Shown piece after piece: positions 35,867 to 47,895 of a stretch of DNA of 64,000 bases. The position numbers and the translations under genes were made by a program. The notes under the pieces are model-generated. The model had not been told where the DNA came from, did no database searches, and saw nothing but the letters and a program-made list of their open reading frames with translations. Position 1 is the first letter of the stretch, and the number at the start of each line of letters is the position of its first letter. The stretch is taken from NCBI GenBank assembly GCA_963920765.1, contig OY987243.1, forward strand, positions 18,595,419 to 18,659,418. Direction: 5' to 3'. Source of the stretch: Ulota crispa. Taxonomy: Eukaryota; Streptophyta; Bryopsida; Orthotrichales; Orthotrichaceae.

Positions 35867-36437
35867 AGACACACACGCAGTGTACATACATATAGATTGG
35901 ATAGTTTTCTGCACAACTTAATTCAAATTTTCATTTGCATTTCCAATAACATTTAACCTTGCGTGAGAATTATTGGTATCACTCTTCTTCTTATCTTTTG
36001 AAATGGAATATTTTGAGATAGAAAACTTTCCTTCTTGTTCTTCTTGTTTTCATAGAAATTACCAGTTTGGATTTCTCTATTTTATTTTTTGGTCTAGGGA
36101 GCGGAATGCTACCTCCAAGTCTCTGAAAACTCTGAATGTGGTTCAAGAATGCATATGAATAGTACTTTTGGATAATGATAATGTGTAGGGTAAGCGTCTT
36201 TTGGAAGGAGATTTTGACAATGAAGCCATTGGGAACAAGGGCTAACATTGCTTGAATTTTTATTTGAAATCATGCTTAGCAATGTTTGGAGTTACATTAC
36301 AAAAAGTAACACCACTCTGCAATGTTAGAAGTGGTGTTACAAAGTAATACCACTTTGTGATTTTTATAGTTATTTTCACAAGTATAATGGTAACTCAAAA
36401 TGCAAAGGATTTTTTCCAAGAGACTTTTACGTCCAAA
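34777..36437. other. AT-rich gene-free stretch with a TA microsatellite
   Basis: No gene is seen. An alternating TA tract with TATG variants runs at 35835-35868. Nothing else could be classified. Confidence 0.5.
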
Positions 36438-36439
36438 TA

Positions 36440-36626
36440 CAGTAGTACTTGGTTAAGATGAACATGTGTAAGAAAAATGTTTGGATAAGATCACTATCCC
36501 TGACATGGAAGTAGCCCAACACGTTCACTATTGGGAACTGCAAGGGGTATTTGGTTACAATGAATGCTCTCTTAAGATGAAATGAATATCATGTCCAAAT
36601 ACCTTCATCTTAGCTAGGCACTACTG
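36440..36626. mobile_element. 187-bp MITE with TA flanks
   Basis: The ends are CAGTAGTACTTGGTTAAGAT on the left and, on the reverse strand, CAGTAGTGCCTAGCTAAGAT. TA stands at 36438-36439 and 36627-36628. TA target duplication points to the Tc1/mariner superfamily. Confidence 0.65.
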
Positions 36627-36746
36627 TAACAAGCCCCCCATTCATACCCATTAGGGGGTTTCAAACATCAACTTTTTTTGGTGACTCACGTCGTGATTCA
36701 CCTTTGTGAATTCATTAGTGAATCTTGACGTGACTCACCTTTGGAC

Positions 36747-36779
36747 TTCACTCCTAACGTGATGCACGTGAGGAGTGAA
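36747..36779. other. Near-perfect palindrome with ACGTG cores
   Basis: Arms TTCACTCCT and AGGAGTGAA flank an inner ACGTG/CACGTG pair. The preceding 80 bp hold further GTGACTCAC, TGACGTGACTCAC and GTGATTCAC words, so the whole 36690-36780 block is rich in ACGT-core and GTGA-type words. No gene is near. A hairpin or protein-binding cluster is possible; a MITE end is another reading. Confidence 0.4.
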
Positions 36780-37471
36780 CTTCAGAAACTCACTATTGTG
36801 TCTTCTCAAGGCTCATGCACTTGCGTCCTCAAACCCTGAAATTTTTTTGCAGAAATTTCCGCAAACTTACAGGTGTCTCAAATTTTGAGCGTGCGAGGGA
36901 ATGAAAACATTTCACTAGCAAGCAGAGATCTTGTGAGATGAGAAGTTTGAAGGCAAGATTTTATGCCCCCTATTCCTACCATATTGCGAGGCCCCAAATC
37001 TGTTAAATTTGCCGCCACTTTAGAGCATCTACTGTTTCCTAATTCACCCAAGCCTGCCAGCCCGCCAGCCGTGATTCCAAACGTGATTTGCATAATTAGC
37101 TCACAACTTACTGGTTGCTGAAAACACTGCAGAATGTGCTGAAACTTCTACTTGGACCACCTCATTTTTCACATCAACTAGAGCAGTAAATTTTACTGAC
37201 AGCAAACAGCTGTTGCGAAATCCGCCACTGCAGGTAAATAGTAAATTTGCCTCCAAATCCTAGAGCGGTACGCATGCTCATCAAGTTAGTAGTTTACCAA
37301 CTCTGTTTTGCATATTTTGGAGTATTTACAACATCAACTGAAGTTAAAGTACTTACATAAATCCACAAACAAAACTAATGCTTCCTATGACGTAAGTTAA
37401 GGCCCAGCCAAGCTTGATTGGGGGCTCCTCCCATTGTGGGGCCCAGCAGTATCTCCATATATTGATTAAGG

Positions 37472-37906
37472 CAGGCCTCTTTAATTTACATTTTCTAAAA
37501 ATAAATGCATAAATTAACAAATTAACCCTTCACAATGTGCACAAATTAAGTTCATCGATTTCTTATAAAAAAAAAATTTGCACTTGTCATATGCCACATG
37601 GCACTCATTGTGCAACTTTTGTAGCGGCAAGGCCACCATGTTCCTTAGCATGGCCAAAATTGAATCTCACTTCTCTACTCTTAAACTCTCAAAAGGTGAG
37701 CATTGTAAATTGTTAACTAACCTCTCACTTGAGAGGGTGTCAAAATGTAAGCAATTTCATGCTTTGTCACATTCAATATGATATCAAATATGCAAATATA
37801 AAAAATAAGTTTGTTAATTTATGACAATACACAAATTAACTTTCATGATGTGCATAAATTAAGCTAATTTTTTAATTTATGAAAAAACGTAAATTAAAGA
37901 GGCCTA
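37472..37906. mobile_element. hAT-type MITE with 8-bp target duplication
   Basis: The ends are CAGGCCTCTTTAATTTAC on the left and, on the reverse strand, TAGGCCTCTTTAATTTAC. The 8-bp target copy GATTAAGG is present on both sides (37464-37471 and 37907-37914). An 8-bp duplication with CAGG-type ends is typical of hAT. No coding capacity. Confidence 0.75.
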
Positions 37907-37912
37907 GATTAA

Positions 37913-38451
37913 GGGCCGCTTCACACTATGGCCGACCAAGTCGAGAGGCCATTGGATTGAGTGGCCAAAGAATTGGGTTGGAAATAGGCAATAACATATT
38001 GTTTTTGACACCTTTGGTTGCCCTTAGAGTGAAGCCTCCAAAGGCCAAGCCCCAAAGGTCAAACTCAAGGCAATGAACTTTCATGGCCTCTCAACTTGAA
38101 AGGCCATAGTGGGAAGCCTCCAAAGGCCAAACCCAAAGTCCAAAATCATAACATTTATTAAACTTTCCAAATCTAACGGCCAAGAACTTGTTAGCTTTTT
38201 ATTATTTTATGAAAAAAAATTGACAGCCTATCAATCATAGTTTGGGTCTTCATTTTTGCTTGACCCAAACTTTTCTTGAGAAACCGTTACTTTAAATGAT
38301 AAAGTGTTACCATGTAGGCATTTGGAGAATGACGGCTTTGAAAATTTAACCTCTAGTGTGAAGGGTCCAGAGGCCAAACTCTTAGTTTCTTGCAATCCAA
38401 TTTGTGGAAACCTACTGCCTCTCGACCTTTGGCCATAATGTGAAGTCGCCC
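37913..38451. mobile_element. Tourist-like (PIF/Harbinger) MITE with TAA target copies
   Basis: The ends are GGGCCGCTTCACACTATGGC on the left and, on the reverse strand, GGGCGACTTCACATTATGGC; the similarity runs on for about 40 bp (GTCGAGAGGC in both). TAA stands at 37910-37912 and 38452-38454. The interior repeats the word CCAAAGGCCAA several times. The left end lies inside the target copy of the neighbouring hAT element. Confidence 0.75.
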
Positions 38452-39004
38452 TAAGAATTAAAATTGGAACATCCTTTGGTCACCATAAAAGTTGAATTTC
38501 CTGAGCTAGTGCATTCATGCAACTCTGAGCAAATTCCTTGCTTCCTCAATATTAATTGGATTCTTCTTGCTAACTATGCAAGAAGTTTGCAGCCTCAACA
38601 GTTAGCTTAGGAGTCAATTTCTGGACTTTTCATCCATGGCCTCCAGCCAAGGCTTAAGTTGCTATCGGGGAAGGCAGATCACCGCCACCGTTGGCAAAGA
38701 GTGGCTTTATGAACAAACCGTCTACACTAAATAATGCATTCTGCCCCAAACTAAATTTTTGTCATTCTACACTACATAAATACTTACCGGTACTACATAA
38801 TTTTCATCAATAATCACTGCAATAGTTTGTTTTAAACGGCTTGACAAACAACATCTAAGTTGCAAATATATATATAGTGGCATCCAGGTTGTAAACAATG
38901 TGAATTTCTAGTATCTAAACAATTACATGTGTTTTCAAGTGGTCAAGCAATGATTCATGAGGTAACTTTTCAAGGTAAGGCAACTTAATTGATGAGGCAA
39001 CCTA

Positions 39005-39116
39005 AACGCACTATTTAGTGTAAATTTAACTCATTAACCCCTAAATACCCTAGAGGACACTTTTGCACTATTTAGTGTAATTTTACTCATTAACCCTTGA
39101 ATGACCTAGAGGACCA
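39005..39116. repeat. 56-bp tandem duplication with TTAACCCNTRAAT words
   Basis: Two adjacent copies of about 56 bp share GCACTATTTAGTGTAA and CTCATTAACCC, and both end in CCTAGAGGAC. Each holds a TTAACCCC/TTAACCCT word like the ends of the TTAA-flanked elements in this window. Confidence 0.75.
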
Positions 39117-39892
39117 AAAGTGTCCTCTCAAGATTTTAGAGGCTTTTTGAGGCATCAGGTTTATTTTTTTGATCTTGCTATAAACTACAATTATGAAGGT
39201 ATTCAAGTGATTCATGCAAGTGGAGTAATGGTGAGGCAAGCTAAATATTGTACAAGTGCCTCAAGAACCTCGATTGGGTGAAATACCATACGGGGCATGG
39301 TGGCAAGCAATGTCTTACATGCTACAATCGGGCAATACCCCTTGCAAGCTTCCTTGAGTGTGCTTTGTGGTAGTGGGAAATTTGCCAGCAAGGGTTCAAG
39401 CATGTTTTAGACTGTTGTTGTGGCAACCGTCACTGGTTGTGTTGGTCATTGTTTTTTGTGCAATCATAGTTTGAAACCCTAAAACTTAACATAAAAAGAA
39501 GTACAATCTTCAATAACTTTGCAAGGGTGTGCATTCACATCTAATCTTGCTACTCACCAAACTCAAGGTGAATCAAGGGCTTGTAGAATTTTGTAAAAAT
39601 CATCAAATAGCAACCACCTACCAAAAAATGAGATTTTGCCATCACATGTTGTTTGATCAAATGTTATAATCTCCCATCTCCTATGGTCAATTGATTTGCT
39701 AGCTGTTTTCTAAGTAGATGTTCTACGATTTTGAAAAGTCACTTTTTGTGAATCATCCAATTGACTGAGATAAATTGAGATACAATGCATCAAAATTGTA
39801 GGTCTCCCAAAACCTTGATTTTGGTGAAAATGGCCAAGGAGCTCAGGGGTTAAGTTTTCATGAAGGTATATGGAAGAAGGGCAGTAATATCG

Positions 39893-39910
39893 TTTTTTTT
39901 TTTTTTTTTT
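39893..39910. repeat. Poly(T) run of 18
   Basis: An uninterrupted run of 18 T. It could be a poly(A) tail of a retroposed sequence on the minus strand, but no source was recognised. The surrounding 38455-40100 has no gene. Confidence 0.8.
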
Positions 39911-40104
39911 GTGAAACCACTTGCATACCCTTTTAGGAATGGAGAGTTTTGGGAGGGATGCTAGTGCATTGGCTAAATTTTTGACATGGTGGCCTCAAGA
40001 GGCCCAAAAAAAACTGGGTTGTATGGAGGAAGTGCCACACATTGGTCCTCCCCAAAATTTATTTGCCACATAGTAAACACACAAAAACACAATGAAAAGA
40101 TTAA

Positions 40105-41061
40105 CCCCTAAGCACCCAACCCATATTCATCAAAATCTAGACCCACTCACACACAATCCAACCAAATTGTCATCACAAACAAGATCCACAAAATCTAACC
40201 ATATTGAATGGTAGGTGAGACAAGCTCCAAAGTATAGGGAAAATTACAAATGATTTGACCGTACCAGTATTGTAGCAGCACCCATAACCGTCAAATTAAG
40301 GGTTTTGAACATGATGATTATTAATAAACATCTAGCAAATTATAGGATCATATTAGCAAGAGGAAAATGATGAGTTTGCACTTTCAAATGTATTGTTTGG
40401 ATATTGTGAGAATAAGTTGTGAATTTTTAAAGAACCGACAACAATTGCACCTAATACCAACACTAAGGTTTCATGTTCACATGTTGTACATTCTTGTAAT
40501 TAAATCTATTAACTTCCACAAATTTTCAAGATTTTAGAGGTGATGGTTATGGGTATAGTGATGGTTATGGGTGTTGCTACCTTAGAAAGATTACTGTAGG
40601 TTGGTAGCAGATTCAGCATAAAATAATTCCCTAAAATTTTGCCTAATTATTTTATAAATTATTCTCCAAAAGTGCACAATATCAAACAAATCAAAAAATT
40701 GAAATTACAAATACTATAAAAGTCATTAAGCTTACTAATAATGGAAAGTCAAGGTTGATTCCAAGAGGGCTCAATTTACTACAAATTTTATACCAATGGC
40801 TAATTTTAGAAAGTGGAAGATGCTTAGAAAAAGGCTTAATTCTACTAAAAAAATTGGTTGAATGCCAAATAGTAACAACATTTTTTGAAAGTGCTTAATC
40901 TTGTTTAATTATGAAATCAAATACCTAATTGGATTTTTCTCAAAGAATAATTAATTCGGCAAAGACCTACCAAATGTGCTCCAAACCTACAATATAACAA
41001 GTCAAACAAGAACTTTTTCATTTCTGAACGCCCCATTTTGAGGTCCTGGGGCGCTCACGGG
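40105..41061. mobile_element. TTAA-flanked piggyBac-like element, about 957 bp, with a nested MITE
   Basis: TTAA stands at 40101-40104 and 41062-41065. The ends are CCCCTAAGCACCCA on the left and, on the reverse strand, CCCGTGAGCGCCCCA. A TA-flanked MITE (40270-40582) lies inside. No transposase is seen. Confidence 0.5.
40270..40582. mobile_element. TA-flanked MITE, family with CACCCATAA ends, copy 1
   Basis: The right end on the reverse strand reads AGGTAGCAACACCCATAACC and the left TTGTAGCAGCACCCATAACC. TA stands at 40268-40269 and 40583-40584. The interior matches 60607-60930 almost throughout (GGGTTTTGAACATGATGA, AATAAGTTGTGAATTTTTAA). Confidence 0.72.
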
Positions 41062-41320
41062 TTAAAAGCACAGAATACACAGAAACAAGATAAAACGCAA
41101 AAAACAAGATAGAACACAATAAAACAAGATAAAACATAATAAAACACAAATGACACTGAAGAACACGAGACGGAAAGAAATCAACAATGGATGAACACCA
41201 GGTGGAAGCTATGGAGCCACCACCTGCACAAACTTCGAGCACCCCGGAGCAAATCCTCCCCAAATGTACGCTCCACGAACATGCCAGCGCCTCCAGTCGC
41301 TGCCTGTGCAAGATCCGAGC

Positions 41321-41329
41321 TATAAAAAG
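41321..41329 (+). promoter_or_regulatory. TATA box (TATAAAAAG) upstream of the TPX2-family gene
   Basis: A textbook TATAAAAAG lies in a GC-rich segment (41180-41640) that starts abruptly after AT-rich DNA. Transcription would start near 41350, leaving a leader of about 0.8 kb before the ATG at 42177, which may contain an intron (a GTGAGC donor candidate follows 41611). Confidence 0.55.
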
Positions 41330-42058
41330 GTGGCCATTCAACGGCCCATCAGGCGCACTAGCAGCCGAGGAGCGCCACCAGGGCAATGCCGATCCCGCCG
41401 GAGACACCCCGAATCCACACTCCACACTCGAGAGAGAGAGCGACGCTGAGAGCAGAGCACATCACAAGCTCAAGTTAATACTGTACTGTAGTAATGACGA
41501 GGCGGCTCCAGTGGTGCCAACGTGGGTGAGGCAAGGCGCCTCCCAAAACAGCCGCCTTCCCTGGCTCACAATTCGCCTTGTTTTCGGCGGAGCATCTCAT
41601 CAGGCTCAGTGGTGAGCTCCCTAATCATGGCTACAATGATCCTTCACTTCCTTCGTCTCCATCTCCTCTAGCCCTGCGGCATTGCCATGTCCGGATGTCC
41701 CTGCTTGTTTGCGTGCTTTCTCACCCTCGGCTCTGACTTTGTCTGTGGTTCCGATTCCATTGCGGTGAGGACTCGGAGCACTTGCTAAGAGTATGTTACA
41801 TCTTTACTTCGAGTTTCAACTGTGGTTTCTCCGCCTTGAGGATTTCGAGTATTGTTAACTCTTTTTGGCTATTGCATACTTGATGGAGAGCTGGGGATTG
41901 AGGATCACATTGAAGTAGTGAGCGCTAGATTCGAGTTTGTAGGAGCGGATGCTGGCTATTTGGATGATCCTCTTCTGATCGATCCGATTGCTGAAGAACA
42001 TCGAGTGGCAATGGAGTCGTAATAGATGATTACATGTTACGTGACTGACTTGGTGTTT

Positions 42059-42075
42059 GGGGGGGGGGGGGGGGG
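42059..42075 (+). repeat. Poly(G) run of 17 in the 5' leader
   Basis: Seventeen consecutive G followed by CGGG, about 100 bp before the start codon of the TPX2-family gene. Such a run can form a G-quadruplex and is prone to length errors in sequencing. Confidence 0.85.
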
Positions 42076-42176
42076 CGGGATGTATAGCAGAATCTCACTA
42101 TGATACCCTGTCGATGGAGAGTTGCTGATGTGCGGGGGAGTTGGAGGGGAAGCATTGAATTAAGTGTTCGGTGGGA

Positions 42177-44400
42177 ATGATGGGGCAAGCGGACTATTCG
42201 AATGACCGCAACCTGAAACCGCAGCAATTCAACGATGGCTTGTCCGAGTTTGCATTCGCAGCCGACACAGCAATGTCGACGACGGAGAGGGTAGAGAATG
42301 GTGACGTCACCGACCCGCTCCGAGCTCACGTCGACGAGTCGCCGAAGAAGATGCCACCAGCAAGCCCCGAGAACGGAGGGCGAGTGATCACAGCGCGTGT
42401 CTCAGAACCCGAGCCCGAGATTCGCAAGCACGTCGTGGCAGAGTCGGAGTCCAAGATTCCGAGCCCGGTACTTCTAGCGCCATCCGCGCCGCAGCGAAAG
42501 GTGCTCACTTCCAATCCTTCGTTTAAGAGTCTAGTGACGCTTCTCGGGGAGCCCGTCAGGAGTTCCGCGAGCGTGGAACTCAGAGATTCGAATGGGGAGG
42601 CCACAAACGATCAGAATGCGGAGGTTACGAGGCTCCAGTCCGGGGATTTAACGGCGAGGGAGAAGCTGTTGCTTGCCACACCGTCTGGTAAAAGATTGAG
42701 TGGCATTCTTTCTCGAGTCAGTGCTAAAATCGCAGCCCAAGCTGTTGCCGACCCTGTTGCAACAAAGACTCCGGAACGTGTGAGTAGTGCTGTCAACGCG
42801 AACGTGCTCGTGGAAAAATTCTCATCCGGAGCGCGTGCCGTGTCGCCACATCTGGGCTCTAGAAACCTCACTAGCCCACGACCTGCAATGGCGGATCGCT
42901 CGAGGTCACCAATTCCTCGCCAATTGCAAGAGTCGCATCCGATCACGCCCGGGGCAATCTCGAACCCGCGACGTGGAGTTGCAGTGCAACGATCCGTGTC
43001 ACCCGTGCTGCCGCGGTCATGGAAGGATTCCGTCTTCGGCGACATGCCCAAGGACCGTCGACCCAGTTTCTCTAAATCAGGTCAGTGTCCGGGCAGGGCT
43101 AAATTCTCTGTTTTGCTAAATTCTCTGTTTTGATTGAGTGAGTGAATGGAGCGCTAAGGAGATGAATCACATGGTCATTCAGAAGTGAATGCTGAGATCC
43201 ACACCCAGCTCACTAATGATATGTTTCGGGCTGTTTCTAGTGATTATCTTCGAAAGAAATGTTTTTGTTGAATATTCCCTCTGTCCAAAAAATTACCTTA
43301 CGAAGGATTGACTGTGTTTTCAGTCTTTGTGCTAGTGACACATGCATTCTAGAATCAATATACTATCTACCAAATGTATGCAAAATTTCCAGTTGTGATG
43401 TTGCTTTTTGGGCACCCAAATTCCATGCAAAAAGTATCATATATATATATATGCATGTTGTCAACTCCTCATTATTGATAGTTAAAAGCTCCTTTTACTA
43501 ATTTCAAATGTTGAGAAAGCATTTTTCATGTTCAATGATCCCATAGAGGCAAGTTAAGCAATTAACGAGCATTCCTTTCCTAGCAAGCCTTGCCCATATG
43601 AAGTACCATTGCTGCTACTAATCTTTATAGTGGTACAAGAAAAGTATCTGATTTGGACGTTTTTAGGGGGATAGAGGGAGTATCAAGTAGTTCAGCGATT
43701 TAGCTGGAGTGTCGGTAGAAAATCGGTAACGAATGGCACTAACTTGTGGGGATGCTCGTGTCCTTTTCAATCAGGTCCCACGACAACACCGCCGCCACGG
43801 TTTTTGACGTCCACTCAAGCAGCGGCATCGAAAGCCGTCGCGAATCCAGGCTCGAAGTCGTTGCAGTTCACGACGGCGTTCGGAATTACGACCCCGTTGA
43901 GGGCGACCACGTCTACCACGGCGACGAGGACCCCCGCAGCGACGACGGTGACGAAGCCCACGCACGCGGTAACGAAACCGGCGGGGTTCAACTTCCGGAC
44001 GGACGAGCGGGCGGAGCGACGCAGGGATTTCTACTCCAAACAGGAGGAGCGATACAAGGTAAAGGAGACGGAGAGGAGACGCGCGGAGCTAAAAGCACTA
44101 GAGGAGAAGGAATCTCAGTTGCGGGAGCTCAGGAAAAGCTTGACGTACAAAGCGAATCCCGTGCCGCGGTTTTACCAGGAGCCCGCGCCCGCGCCGGCCG
44201 AGCTTCGCAAGAGCATTCCCACCCGAGCGAAGTCGCCCAACTTTACCACGCTGCTGCGACGGCGGGACAGCTGTCCTGCCAGTACCATTCTCGGCGAGCT
44301 CGACCGCGCGAGTCCGCTACGGAGCAGTCGGCCTTTGGTGCGGTGCGAGAGCGCCAAGGCGCCCGTGCCGAAGCCCAAGCAACCCTTTCGTCCCGTCTAA
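42177..44400 (+). CDS. WVD2-like / TPX2-domain microtubule-associated protein
   Basis: Two exons, 42177-43080 and 43775-44400, join in phase (GT-AG intron) to 1530 nt, 509 residues. The start is the first of two adjacent ATG codons. The N-terminal 370 residues are low-complexity, rich in Ser, Pro, Ala and Arg. The C-terminal TPX2 domain starts near residue 373 (FNFRTDERAERRRDFY) and runs through EELKALEEKE-like coiled sequence, LRKSLTYKANPVPRFYQE and TRAKSPNFTTLLRR to about 465. This is the layout of plant WVD2-like (WDL) proteins, which bind and bundle cortical microtubules. The intron carries a Stowaway-like MITE. A 221-residue frame overlapping exon 2 is a shadow. Paralogue assignment within the WDL family is open. 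Confidence 0.88.
43275..43680. mobile_element. Stowaway-like MITE in the TPX2-family intron
   Basis: The ends read TTCCCTCTGTCC on the left and, on the reverse strand, CTCCCTCTATCCCCCTAAAA. TA flanks both sides (43273-43274, 43681-43682). The classical Stowaway end of flowering plants is CTCCCTCYGTYCC with a TA target. It occupies most of the 694-bp intron. Confidence 0.75.
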
Positions 44401-45448
44401 GCAGGATCTGATCTCAAAGCGTGTCTGTCGACATTCCCGGACGAACTGAACCTGGTTGCACCCTTGCCATTGCCTAGCGATCTACGCCACCCAATTGTAG
44501 ATCAGGAGCATTCTGACGTTTATGCTGCATTCGGACTGCCAGGATCAGATCATGAAGATTTATGGCAAAGACCGACCACACGGTACTTGCGTCTCTACCA
44601 TTGACCCAAGTGATCTATCTTTACACCAAGGTGCCTCTCATCATCAGAAACCTTTCAAAAACGACCAGCACATGCACCAACCATCGTTCACCGACGTTTT
44701 GTTCTTTCTTGCCAAAGCCTGAGGATCGATGATCAGGCCCGAAACATAAACATCTTCTTATGTACTGTAAAGTAGTGCGGTCGGTCTGCCTCATTGTGGA
44801 TTTTGTGTTGAAAACTGGTGCTTTTTCTGTCGCACGGGAGTGGAGCTCTGAGACGAACCTGCGAAGGAATGGAGTTGAGGGATGTATCGTCACCACGGCG
44901 GAGCTCTTTGCTTTCATTTTCTCAGGCCATTTCAGTGGCTTACAGGAATCCAATGATTTTTGAGATTTTGGTTCATGATATCCTGGTGCGAAGCTCTGGC
45001 CACTTGTAGATTGCACCACTTACAGGAAGTGAACATTTTCTTTCTTGTACCGCTGTCTCTCCCATAAGTCTTACGTAAAAGCGATCTTAATCTTTTTTAT
45101 TAATGCTCTCATTCTCTATACCAGTTAATGAGGAATTGTTTGGTTGGTTGGTTGGGTTCCTTTTTTATGAGGCCTTCAGATTGGACTTGGAATGTTCATT
45201 GTGATTGCGTAGCGCTGTGATAACTTGATGTAAATCGTGTTCCATGAATCCAATACTCAATTGAAATCGTAATTGACGCATGCATCTATTTACTTTTCCC
45301 TGAGACATACTTTTGAGTTCGCGAAAAATTTGTCACGAATTTATGGTTGTCACTCGCTGTAGCTTGGTGTTAAAGGTGGGGTAGGGCAACTTGCAAACGA
45401 CAAATTTTTTGTTAGAGGCTGTTGTTTGTAAGAATGCAGCCAGTGGCG
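44401..45448. other. 3' flank of the TPX2-family gene, no further gene
   Basis: Probably 3' UTR up to about 45100, then intergenic DNA. Open frames here are short and not conserved in any way I recognise. Confidence 0.5.
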
Positions 45449-45985
45449 GCACCTGTCTAAGGGCATCATCAATCCAGCACTGGGTATTTGGCGGGGCCTG
45501 GGACTGCAAAAACACTGCTATTTTTGACTAGTGTATAATTAGAAAATGAGATTACTATCATTGGAAGCGTATACAAAAACTTGTCAAACAAATAAAATGA
45601 CATATGGTATTAGAGATTGGACAAACAAACTAACGCCCATTGAAAAATAGTTAAAGGACAAACAATACGACACACCATGCCTAATAAAAAAAATTAAATA
45701 GTGACATTCCAAATTTTGAGAAATTTTGAGAATTTGGAGTGTCACTATCTAATTATTCTTTATTAGGTATGGTTTGCCGTGTTGTTTGTCCTTTAACTAT
45801 TTTTTCAATGGATGTTAGTTTGTTTGTCCAATGTCATTTTATTTGTTTGATGAGTTTTTGTATACGCTTCCAATGATAGTAATCTCATTTTCTAATTATA
45901 CACTAGTCAAAAATAGCAGTGTTCTTGCAGTCCCAGGCCCCGCCAAATACCCAGTGCTGGATTGATGATGCCCTTAGACAGGTGC
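45449..45985. mobile_element. Foldback element of about 537 bp
   Basis: Arms of about 265 bp are close inverted copies; the left starts GCACCTGTCTAAGGGCATCA and the right ends in the complement. The inner TAAGGGCATCATCAATCC resembles the TAA-flanked PIF-type end at 57332, so it may derive from such an element. The loop is near 45715. Confidence 0.75.
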
Positions 45986-47895
45986 ACGTTGGCAATCATC
46001 ACTCTTTGTTTCCGTTGGTTGTCATTTCTCCGTTTTTGTACTCTTTGGGCACATACGAGATCGGTTCACGGTCAAACTCTGAAGATGGTAAGCTTTAACT
46101 TATCCGAAAAAAAACATGACTGCTACGTTACAGATTTCTTAAGTTTTGCTGTGTGAAGACTTGATGTATAGAACTAGTGTGTGTTAAAATCAATGTGACG
46201 ATATCAAGTACCTAAGAATGTGAACCGTTATTACAAAATGTGATTCAAATACATGATTTCATCTTCGGAAGTGGTAGCAAATGAGTAATTGTGAGGACAG
46301 AACGTACCACGTGTGCAAAACCATGTTCGTAGAGTTGTACAAGTACTCAAAGATTCCCTCTTAGAAAGTTAACATTTGATGAGAGGACTATGCCTATCCA
46401 TTGCCATCCACTGCCCAGTTTGTTTGTCGGTAGTTGATGTTACTAAAGAAAATTTCCTTGAGATAAAGCGTTGCGTATGAGCATGGACATTTATCTACAA
46501 TACTAATTATTTGAGTAATCTTCCTAAGCACTAAATTAGTTCTCGTGTTCACTATAAATCCTAAATTTAATTGGTCAACTCAACGTTATATAGCAGTGAT
46601 AGTACGGTGTTTGAATCGCACATGGAATAAATATGACTTGTCTCACATGCTTGATAACTGCTCCAATTCACCTGCTTTTTACACTCTGATTATCAAACAT
46701 TTTGCATCTTTTTTCTATTCAAGGCAACCTCTTCCCCTACGAGAGAGTTAATCAACAATCCATGCTTTGTAGGGAGAGTGCATTCGAATCCCTTCCCATG
46801 AATTGAATCATTTAGCAGGGGCTCCAGCCTACACCCGAGTAATTCAATTGGCATGCACAAGAGTTTCCGAAATTCCACTGACATGGTCTGTACAGTACTG
46901 TAAACAGTACATTTCTAAAATAAGAAGTTTGACATCATCAATTTCTGTAGCAAAGCCATTACTCTTGGATCATACCTTCATATTGCGATTTCGTAGTACT
47001 GCCTTGTACAGGAAGGGCACCAAGAGCGACGGTAACAATATCGGTCAACTTACGTAACAAGGCGAAAACAAAACTGAGCAAGAACAGCTAAGAGTCAGAA
47101 AAACGACAAAGTGTCCCGAGTAGTGCAAATTACAGGACTTGAGTAATCCCGATTGCGTCCCCATACGAAAGCATAAATTAATCCATATACTGTAAATGGA
47201 AACCTGGTCTGCGTCCAACGCAAAAAAAGTTAGAAACCTTCCATCGCGCAGATTTTGGGAGGGACGGTTAAGCAATATCAGCCGTTTCGGACGATCGGGG
47301 CTGACGCCCACAGTCACGTCAAACGACCGCAAGCAGGTGCAACAGAGGAAGGTATCCCCGTGTTAGAAACCAAAAGTCCACACCGACAGCTAAATGCAGG
47401 CCGTAAGGAATATAGGTTAAAACTCGACAATCTAACACAATCGGACACTTCACTCCAGTACTTCGAGATGTGACGTGCCCCAGCCAATAACACTGTCATA
47501 AGGTGGGAAGCGCAGACAGAGGGCAAAAACGACGGCACGACCATCAAACATCGCAGGCTCAAACTATCAACAAGCTACTGTATATGTCCATAAATATATA
47601 AACAAAGGCAAGTGCAACAACAAGCAGAACGATTTAAGACAATGCCGATTGATCACGCTCGACACCCTGCCTCCAGGGTCTCAAAGAAATGCTTCATCAA
47701 TTAACCGCGCTGCAGCTTTCTGCACAATCAAATGGTCTTCCCCGACCCCTTCCAGCATTCTCGTCCCCGCTCAACATCGCCACTTCCTTCGTCCTTGTTA
47801 CCGGACCGCTACCTTCACACACCTACACCTACAAGTACTCCCATCCACCATTTTCGAACCCCGTAACACCAGCCATCCGCCACAGCCCCTCCCTG
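45986..47895. other. Intergenic stretch between TPX2-family gene and SAC3A
   Basis: No gene or structured repeat is seen. The last 250 bp before 47896 are probably 3' UTR of the SAC3-domain gene on the minus strand. Confidence 0.5.

Noticed and set aside
41187-41615. 143-codon frame upstream of the TPX2-family gene
   Set aside because: It runs across the TATA box, has no domain and the opposite strand is equally open, so it is a GC-rich promoter artefact.
43746-44411. 221-codon alternative frame over TPX2-family exon 2
   Set aside because: The other frame has the TPX2 domain and splices in phase; this one does not.
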